16,015 nucleotides of DNA, taken from positions 19,775-35,789 of the forward strand of contig DNND01000124.1 of assembly GCA_003488005.1 (NCBI GenBank), written 5' to 3'. The stretch is from Blastocatellia bacterium (GTDB lineage Bacteria > Acidobacteriota > Blastocatellia > Pyrinomonadales > Pyrinomonadaceae). Under the pieces are notes generated by a model. The model made no database searches. It was not told the origin of the DNA and saw only the letters and a program-made list of their open reading frames with translations. Position 1 is the first letter of the stretch; the number at the start of each line of letters is the position of its first letter. The translations under genes were made by a program, and so were the position numbers. Below, one piece after another: positions 12,536 to 16,015 of the stretch.

Positions 12536-12904
12536 TTAGATAACCTCCGGCGCGAGTGACACGATTTTCATAAAATTCTTGTCACGCAGTTCGCGCGCAA
12601 CCGGACCAAACACGCGCGTGCCGATCGGTGTGCCGTCTTCTTTAATCAGCACTGCTGCGTTTTGATCGAAACGAATGTAGGTGCCATCCTTGCGTCGCAC
12701 TTCCTTGCGGGTGCGCACAATCACGGCGTCCTGCACCGTCCCTTTTTTGATGGTGCCGTCGGGTGACGCTTCTTTCACAGTCACTTTTATCCGATCGCCC
12801 AGGCCGGCAATCTTTCCCGTCGAGCCGCCAATCGGCATGATCATTTCGACCCGCCTTGCGCCTGAGTTGTCGGCGACCTCCAAAGAGGTCTGCATCTGAA
12901 TCAT
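12536..12904 (-). CDS. rplN: 50S ribosomal protein L14
   Basis: Large-subunit interface protein that contacts 16S rRNA and L19, and first gene of the classic spc operon. At 122 residues it matches the family length exactly. Landmarks are MIQMQTSLEVADNSGARRV, GDRIKVTVKEASPDGTIKKG and the signature FDQNAAVLIKEDGTPIGTRVFGPVARELR. GAGG lies 7 bases before ATG 12904 and abuts the heptamer array of the gap to rpsQ. Confidence 0.99.
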   Translation of the reverse strand: MIQMQTSLEVADNSGARRVEMIMPIGGSTGKIAGLGDRIKVTVKEASPDGTIKKGTVQDAVIVRTRKEVRRKDGTYIRFDQNAAVLIKEDGTPIGTRVFGPVARELRDKNFMKIVSLAPEVI

Positions 12905-12915
12905 CGCTCTACCTC

Positions 12916-13008
12916 ATTTCGGACTTCGCGTTTCGAATTGCGAATTTAAGAATCAACTTTCTGCCCGTCTTCAAATCCGAAATCCGAATTCCGCAATCCG
13001 AAATTTTA
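12916..13008. repeat. Heptamer array, word AATCCGA, with degenerate left arm (rplN-rpsQ)
   Basis: The left arm 12916-12950 is ATTTCGG, ACTTCGC, GTTTCGA, ATTGCGA, ATTTAAG. The right arm 12974-13008 is AATCCGA twice, ATTCCGC, AATCCGA, AATTTTA. The final unit contains the rpsQ stop codon (13006-13008). The left end abuts the rplN Shine-Dalgarno (CCTC at 12912-12915). Confidence 0.85.
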
Positions 13009-13320
13009 CTTAGCTGCCTTCTGCACAATCTCAATTACGCGCCAACGCTTGCGCGCGGACATGGGCCGTGTTTCGACAATCCGCACCTTGTCGCCAACGG
13101 TCGCACCCAGCTCGTCGTGGGCCATGAATTTCGAGGTGCGGCGGACATAGCGCCGGTACTTTGTGTGCCGGACCAGGCGATCGACGCGGACTGTCACCGT
13201 CTTCGTCATCTTGTCGGAAACTACTGCTCCAACTTTTTGCGACCGATGTGGGCGCTTAACGCTTGCGGCCTTGCCCTCGGTTGCCACTTCGCTACTTTGC
13301 TGTTCGTTCTCTTCTGCCAT
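13006..13320 (-). CDS. rpsQ: 30S ribosomal protein S17 with N-terminal extension
   Basis: OB-fold protein binding 16S rRNA helices of the 5' domain. The 104 residues comprise an extension of about 22 acidic/polar residues (MAEENEQQSSEVATEG) ahead of the normal core (KVGAVVSDKMTKTVTVRVDRLVRH at 29-52, KYRRYVRRTSKFMAHDE, then GDKVRIVETRPMSARKRWRV at 76-95). The usual protein is about 80-90 residues. No internal Met near the core start offers a shorter reading. The ATG at 13320 has only a weak GAG about 9 bases upstream. Follows rpmC. Confidence 0.97.
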   Translation of the reverse strand: MAEENEQQSSEVATEGKAASVKRPHRSQKVGAVVSDKMTKTVTVRVDRLVRHTKYRRYVRRTSKFMAHDELGATVGDKVRIVETRPMSARKRWRVIEIVQKAAK

Positions 13321-13365
13321 TTCTTTTCACTCAATCTCGCCGCGCGGTGCGGGGCTCTAATAGTT

Positions 13366-13383
13366 CTCCGCAACTCTGCGGTG
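13366..13383. repeat. CTCCGCA/CTCTGCGGTG palindromic repeat (rpsQ-rpmC)
   Basis: CCGCA (13368-13372), loop ACTC, and TGCGG (13377-13381) form a short hairpin just after the rpmC stop. I recall similar CTCCGCG..TGCGGTG elements dispersed in several soil phyla, but only one copy is in this window, so dispersal cannot be shown here. This 68-base gap has no 7-base array. Confidence 0.45.
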
Positions 13384-13388
13384 TTTTG

Positions 13389-13601
13389 CTACTTAGTCGC
13401 GGTGGTTTGCCGCTGTCGCGAAATCGTTTGCAAGCGAGCCAGCGATTTCTTTTCGTCGCGGATACGTTTGACCGCGTCTACCTCACCAAGTGCCAGCTTA
13501 AACTTCAGCCGAAACAACGACTCTTTTAGGCGAGCAGTCTCGGCCTGCAACTCCTCGGCTGAGAGGTCCAGCATCTTGTCTAACTCTTCGCGGCGTTTCA
13601 T
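13389..13601 (-). CDS. rpmC: 50S ribosomal protein L29
   Basis: Small two-helix protein at the tunnel exit, next to L23 and the trigger-factor/SRP docking site. The 70 residues form a helical hairpin: MKRREELDKMLDLSAEELQAETARLKESLFRLKFKLALGEVD, then VKRIRDEKKSLARLQTIS. The ATG overlaps the rplP stop by four bases (ATGA), and a GGAGG is within the end of rplP, indicating translational coupling. Standard length and position between rplP and rpsQ. Confidence 0.97.
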   Translation of the reverse strand: MKRREELDKMLDLSAEELQAETARLKESLFRLKFKLALGEVDAVKRIRDEKKSLARLQTISRQRQTTATK

Positions 13602-14026
13602 ATGGCGCCCCCCTCCTGGTCGGCACGCGTCACAAACTTCGTCTTGATCGGAAGCTTTTGTGCGGCCAGGCGCATCGCATCGCGCGCCGTCTTTTCATCC
13701 ACGCCTTCGATCTCGTAAAGAATCCTGCCGGGTTTAACTACCGCCACCCAATATTCAGGCGCGCCTTTGCCTTTACCCATGCGTGTTTCTGCCGGCTTCT
13801 TGGTCACCGGCTTGTCGGGAAACATGCGAATCCAGATCTTGCCGCCGCGCTTGATGTGCCGAGTCATCGCAATACGCGCGGCTTCGATTTGGCGATCCGT
13901 AATCCAGGCCGGCTCCAAACACTTGAGCCCAAACTCACCAAAGCTGATCTCGCTGCCACGAGTCGCGATGCCAGACATGCGTCCGCGCATCTGCTTTCGG
14001 TGCTTAACTTTTTTCGGCATCAACAT
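13598..14026 (-). CDS. rplP: 50S ribosomal protein L16
   Basis: Organises the A-site tRNA environment and 23S helices near the peptidyl-transferase centre. The 142 residues start MLMPKKVKHRKQMRGR, the usual family opening, and contain ISFGEFGLKCLEP (27-39), ARIAMTRHIKRGGKIWIRMFPDKP (50-73), the signature ETRMGKGKG (80-88) and the typical end. ATG 14026 has AAGGA about 10 bases upstream, better spaced than for the third-codon ATG. R81 lies in the segment hydroxylated by YcfD in some bacteria. Overlaps rpmC by four bases. Confidence 0.98.
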   Translation of the reverse strand: MLMPKKVKHRKQMRGRMSGIATRGSEISFGEFGLKCLEPAWITDRQIEAARIAMTRHIKRGGKIWIRMFPDKPVTKKPAETRMGKGKGAPEYWVAVVKPGRILYEIEGVDEKTARDAMRLAAQKLPIKTKFVTRADQEGGAI

Positions 14027-14042
14027 GATTAATGCGTCCTTT

Positions 14043-14106
14043 GTTCGTTGTTAGTTGTCAGTTGCAAAAAACAAATTCAACTGACCACGGACAACTGACT
14101 ACTGAC
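14043..14106. repeat. Heptamer array, word GTCAGTT/AACTGAC, inverted arms (rplP-rpsC)
   Basis: Left arm 14043-14063: GTTCGTT, GTTAGTT, GTCAGTT. Right arm 14079-14106: AACTGAC, CACGGAC, AACTGAC, TACTGAC. The centre is A-rich. The right arm runs into rpsC and supplies its stop codon (14099-14101) and final Ser-Gln codons. Confidence 0.87.
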
Positions 14107-14872
14107 TACCCTCTCCGCGCGGCCGTCTGCCATCCGAACCACCGCCGCCTTCACGCTCGCGCCGGGTGCGCGGCCTGCGCTCGCGTTCGCCCATGCGTGT
14201 TTCGTTTATGGGATCCGATCCGGTGCCGCGGGCCATCGCCGCTTTTGCGTCGAGGATTTCGCCGCGATAAATCCAAACCTTCACACCGATCTGACCAAAG
14301 GTTGTTTTAGCTTCAGCCAAACCATAGTCGATGTCCGCGCGCAAAGTGTGCAGCGGCAGCCGTCCCTGCAGGTGCCACTCACTGCGCGCGATTTCCGCGC
14401 CGTTCAATCGACCGCTAACCTTGACCTTAATTCCCTGCGCGCCAAACCGCAGCGACTCTTCAACGGCTTTGCGCATGGCGCGTCGAAACGCGATACGCTT
14501 CTCGAGCTGCGCCGCAATCTTTTCCGCCTGCAGCTGAGCATTCAATTCAGGTTTGTGAATCTCTTGAATCGAAACCAGAACTTCACGACCGGTCTTGGCG
14601 GACAAGTCAGTTTTCAACTTATCAATTTCGGCGCCCTTGCGGCCAATGATGATTCCGGGTCGAGACGTATAGATAACAATCTTCAGCCGGTTGGCGGCGC
14701 GTTCGACGTCAACGTGCGAAACGCCGGCGCCGGCAAAGCGCTGTTTCAAATCGCGCTTGAGCTTGAGATCTTCCAACAAGAACTCGCCGTACTGTTTCTT
14801 CGCGAACCAGTGGGAGTGCCAGTCCTTGTTATAGCCAAGGCGGAACCCATATGGATGAACTTTCTGACCCAC
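14099..14872 (-). CDS. rpsC: 30S ribosomal protein S3 with Arg/Gly-rich tail, GTG start
   Basis: Head protein lining the mRNA entry pore with S4 and S5. The 257 residues begin GQKVHPYGFRLGYNKDWHS after a GTG at 14872; GGAG lies 6 bases upstream and the family start matches, so GTG is the real start. A type II KH domain spans about 60-110 with the GXXG loop IIGRKGAE (75-82). The C-terminal S3 domain follows (SGRLNGAEIARSEWHLQGRLPLHTLRADIDYG, 153-184). A tail (about 210-257) is rich in Arg and Gly. The very last codons and the TAG stop lie in the heptamer array. Confidence 0.98.
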   Translation of the reverse strand: MGQKVHPYGFRLGYNKDWHSHWFAKKQYGEFLLEDLKLKRDLKQRFAGAGVSHVDVERAANRLKIVIYTSRPGIIIGRKGAEIDKLKTDLSAKTGREVLVSIQEIHKPELNAQLQAEKIAAQLEKRIAFRRAMRKAVEESLRFGAQGIKVKVSGRLNGAEIARSEWHLQGRLPLHTLRADIDYGLAEAKTTFGQIGVKVWIYRGEILDAKAAMARGTGSDPINETRMGERERRPRTRREREGGGGSDGRRPRGEGSQ

Positions 14873-14896
14873 AATCTTCTCCAGTTCTGCTTTTAA

Positions 14897-14960
14897 AAAT
14901 CTGAGATCTCAAGTTTGAAATTTCAAATTCATCATCATTGAGAAGTCAATATCTCAAATC
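14897..14960. repeat. Degenerate heptamer array, word AAATCTG/AGATCTC (rpsC-rplV)
   Basis: Five units 14897-14931: AAATCTG, AGATCTC, AAGTTTG, AAATTTC, AAATTCA. They include the palindrome TTTGAAATTTCAAA (14914-14927). A weak opposing segment ATCTCAAATC is at 14951-14960. Same word family as the rpsD-rpsK array, but more eroded. Confidence 0.7.
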
Positions 14961-14977
14961 TGATAGCCTAGTCCGTC

Positions 14978-15562
14978 TTACTCTTCCGCCTTCGCCCTCT
15001 TCTTCGAAGCTCGCTTAGCGGCCTTCGTCTCGCCCTCAGCCTTAGCGGCTGCATCTGATCTGTCGGAAGCTTCCGTTCTTGGCGCTACGCGCTTGGCTCT
15101 TGGCGCTGCGGCCGCGCCGCCCCGCTTTCGGCCTTTGTTCTCTGCCAATTTGGCCGGCTTCGCAGCCGCTGTTGCAGCGCGTTTGCCTTTTGCGTCCGGT
15201 TCAGGTTTCGCGTCGTTCGAAAGCAGGATCGTCACATGACAAAAGTGTCGTTGTTCGCGGTACGCTCGACCTTGCGGCGCCGGTCGAACCCGGCGTCGGT
15301 TCTTGGTTGGTCCGCGATCGACGAACGCTGTCTTCACCCACAAATCATCCGGATCGATGGCGACGTTAGCTTTTTCCGCTGCTTCGTTTGCATTCGCAAT
15401 GGCCGAGCGCATGCACTTCTCAATTAACAGCGAAGCACGCTTGCTTGAATAGCGCAGGATCGCCAGCGCCTTATTGACGTCTTTGCCGCGGATCATATCC
15501 ACAACGAGCCGCGCCTTCTGCGCCGACCCTCGTAAATACTTTGCACTTGCTATCGCTTCCAT
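14978..15562 (-). CDS. rplV: 50S ribosomal protein L22 with long Ala/Lys-rich C-terminal tail
   Basis: Its beta-hairpin lines the peptide exit tunnel and takes part in macrolide and nascent-chain sensing. The first 115 residues are a full L22: AKYLRGSAQKARLVVDMIRGK (7-27), MRSAIANANEA (51-61), the hairpin VDRGPTKNRRRVRPAPQGRA (81-100) and CHVTILLS. The remaining 80 residues are low-complexity Ala/Lys/Arg with some acidic residues, absent from standard L22 (110-120 residues). ATG 15562 (MEAIASAKYL) is preferred; the TTG at 15580 lies inside the array and gives no conserved residues. Between rpsS and rpsC. Confidence 0.97.
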   Translation of the reverse strand: MEAIASAKYLRGSAQKARLVVDMIRGKDVNKALAILRYSSKRASLLIEKCMRSAIANANEAAEKANVAIDPDDLWVKTAFVDRGPTKNRRRVRPAPQGRAYREQRHFCHVTILLSNDAKPEPDAKGKRAATAAAKPAKLAENKGRKRGGAAAAPRAKRVAPRTEASDRSDAAAKAEGETKAAKRASKKRAKAEE

Positions 15563-15572
15563 CTCTAACCCC

Positions 15573-15648
15573 AGTTTCAAGTTTCAAGTTTCAAGGTTTC
15601 AAGTTCCATGTTTCAGTGCTTGAGACTTGAAACTTGAAACTTGAAACT
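15573..15648. repeat. Heptamer array, word AGTTTCA / TGAAACT, inverted arms (rplV-rpsS)
   Basis: The left arm has three perfect AGTTTCA units (15573-15593), an 8-base unit AGGTTTCA (15594-15601, one inserted base), then AGTTCCA and TGTTTCA. The right arm is TGAGACT (15621) and three perfect TGAAACT (15628-15648). The end abuts the rpsS stop codon (15649-15651). The single inserted base shifts the phase, as slippage or an indel would. Confidence 0.9.
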
Positions 15649-15966
15649 CTATTTCGGTGCCGCGGGCGCCGCTGCCGGCGCTACCTTCGTCGCCTTTTCT
15701 ACCTTCGTGCCCGAATGTCCTTTGAACGTCCGGGTCGGCGCAAACTCGCCGAGCTTATGGCCCACCATGTTTTCCGTCACATAAATCGGCAGGTGTCGCT
15801 TGCCGTTGTGCACTCCAAACGTCAAGCCAACCATGTCTGGCGTGATGGTCGAGCGCCGTGACCAGGTCTTGATCACCGGGGGACGGTTGCCGCCTGCGCG
15901 CACTCGCTCGACAGCTTTCAGAACGCTGTCGTCAATGTACGGGCCTTTTTTAACTGAACGTGCCAT
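15649..15966 (-). CDS. rpsS: 30S ribosomal protein S19 with Pro/Ala tail
   Basis: Head protein forming a complex with S13 and contacting the A/P-site region. The 105 residues start at ATG 15966 (MARSVKKGPYIDDSVL). A longer reading from 15993 adds nine residues (MSRAERDEN) that are foreign to the family, while GGAG is about 12 bases before 15966. Landmarks: KTWSRRSTITPDMVGLTFGVHNGKRHLPIYVTENMVGHKLGEFAPTRTFKGH. After the core (about 86) a short tail, KVEKATKVAPAAAPAAPK, extends beyond the usual 88-93 residues. rplB is expected beyond the right edge. Confidence 0.97.
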   Translation of the reverse strand: MARSVKKGPYIDDSVLKAVERVRAGGNRPPVIKTWSRRSTITPDMVGLTFGVHNGKRHLPIYVTENMVGHKLGEFAPTRTFKGHSGTKVEKATKVAPAAAPAAPK

Positions 15967-15993
15967 ATTTTCGTCTCGCTCCGCTCGACTCAC

Positions 15994-16015
15994 AGTTTCG
16001 AGTTTCGAGTTTCGA
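15994..16015. repeat. Heptamer array, word AGTTTCG, cut by window edge (upstream of rpsS)
   Basis: Three consecutive AGTTTCG units run to the edge. The word differs by one base from the AGTTTCA array on the other side of rpsS. The expected opposite arm would lie outside the window. Confidence 0.75.

Noticed and set aside
12856..13647. Plus-strand open frame of 263 codons across rplN-rpsQ-rpmC
   Set aside because: Antisense to three ribosomal genes and two gaps; composition is a mirror of those genes and no domain is recognisable.
15563..15580. Extended L22 from the TTG at 15580
   Set aside because: The TTG lies in an AGTTTCA repeat unit; the family start MEAIASAKYL is at 15562.

Overview
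The window is one continuous piece of the large ribosomal-protein supercluster (the end of S10, all of spc, and alpha), read entirely on the minus strand. From the right edge leftward the order is rpsS, rplV, rpsC, rplP, rpmC, rpsQ, rplN, rplX, rplE, rpsZ, rpsH, rplF, rplR, rpsE, rpmD, rplO, secY, adk, map, infA, rpmJ, rpsM, rpsK, rpsD, rpoA, rplQ, then accB and the first 59 bases of accC. Twenty-seven genes are complete and accC is cut by the left edge. I found no credible plus-strand gene, and no gap above 160 bases. rpmJ (37 codons) was read by hand.

The genes encode ribosomal proteins of both subunits, the SecY translocon pore, adenylate kinase, methionine aminopeptidase, initiation factor IF-1, the RNA polymerase alpha subunit, and the start of acetyl-CoA carboxylase. 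The organism is a diderm-like bacterium of moderate to high GC. S14 (type Z), S4 and L36 are all in the cysteine-rich zinc-binding form. Several proteins carry lineage-specific tails (L17, L18, L22, S3, S17, S19, AccB). My best guess is Acidobacteriota, perhaps the Blastocatellia/Pyrinomonadales side, because of protein style and the intergenic repeats. That is an inference and was not checked by any search.

The notable part is between the genes. Eighteen stretches (17 intergenic gaps, plus one that runs off the right edge) hold short-word arrays with a strict 7-base period. The word differs from gap to gap (TCCAAAG, CTCAAAT, GTCAGTT, AATCCGA, GTGAAAG, GATTGCC, AACTTTG, CGTAAAT, AAGGATG, AGTTTCA and relatives). 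Most arrays form two inverted arms, several of them around an unrelated central palindrome. Many fill the gap exactly, from the stop codon of one gene to the Shine-Dalgarno sequence of the next, and some supply the stop codon or last residues of the upstream gene. Two further gaps hold other palindromic repeats: four 29-base units between rplO and secY, and a CCGCA/TGCGG hairpin between rpsQ and rpmC. Gaps of 23 bases or less, overlapping genes, and the infA-map, rpsD-rpoA, rpoA-rplQ and rplQ-accB junctions have no array.

Other points: a sigma70-like promoter upstream of infA, a 9-bp GC hairpin between rpsD and rpoA, TTG and GTG starts for rpsD and rpsC, an extra segment of about 20 residues inside L17, and the unusual rplQ-accB-accC junction.
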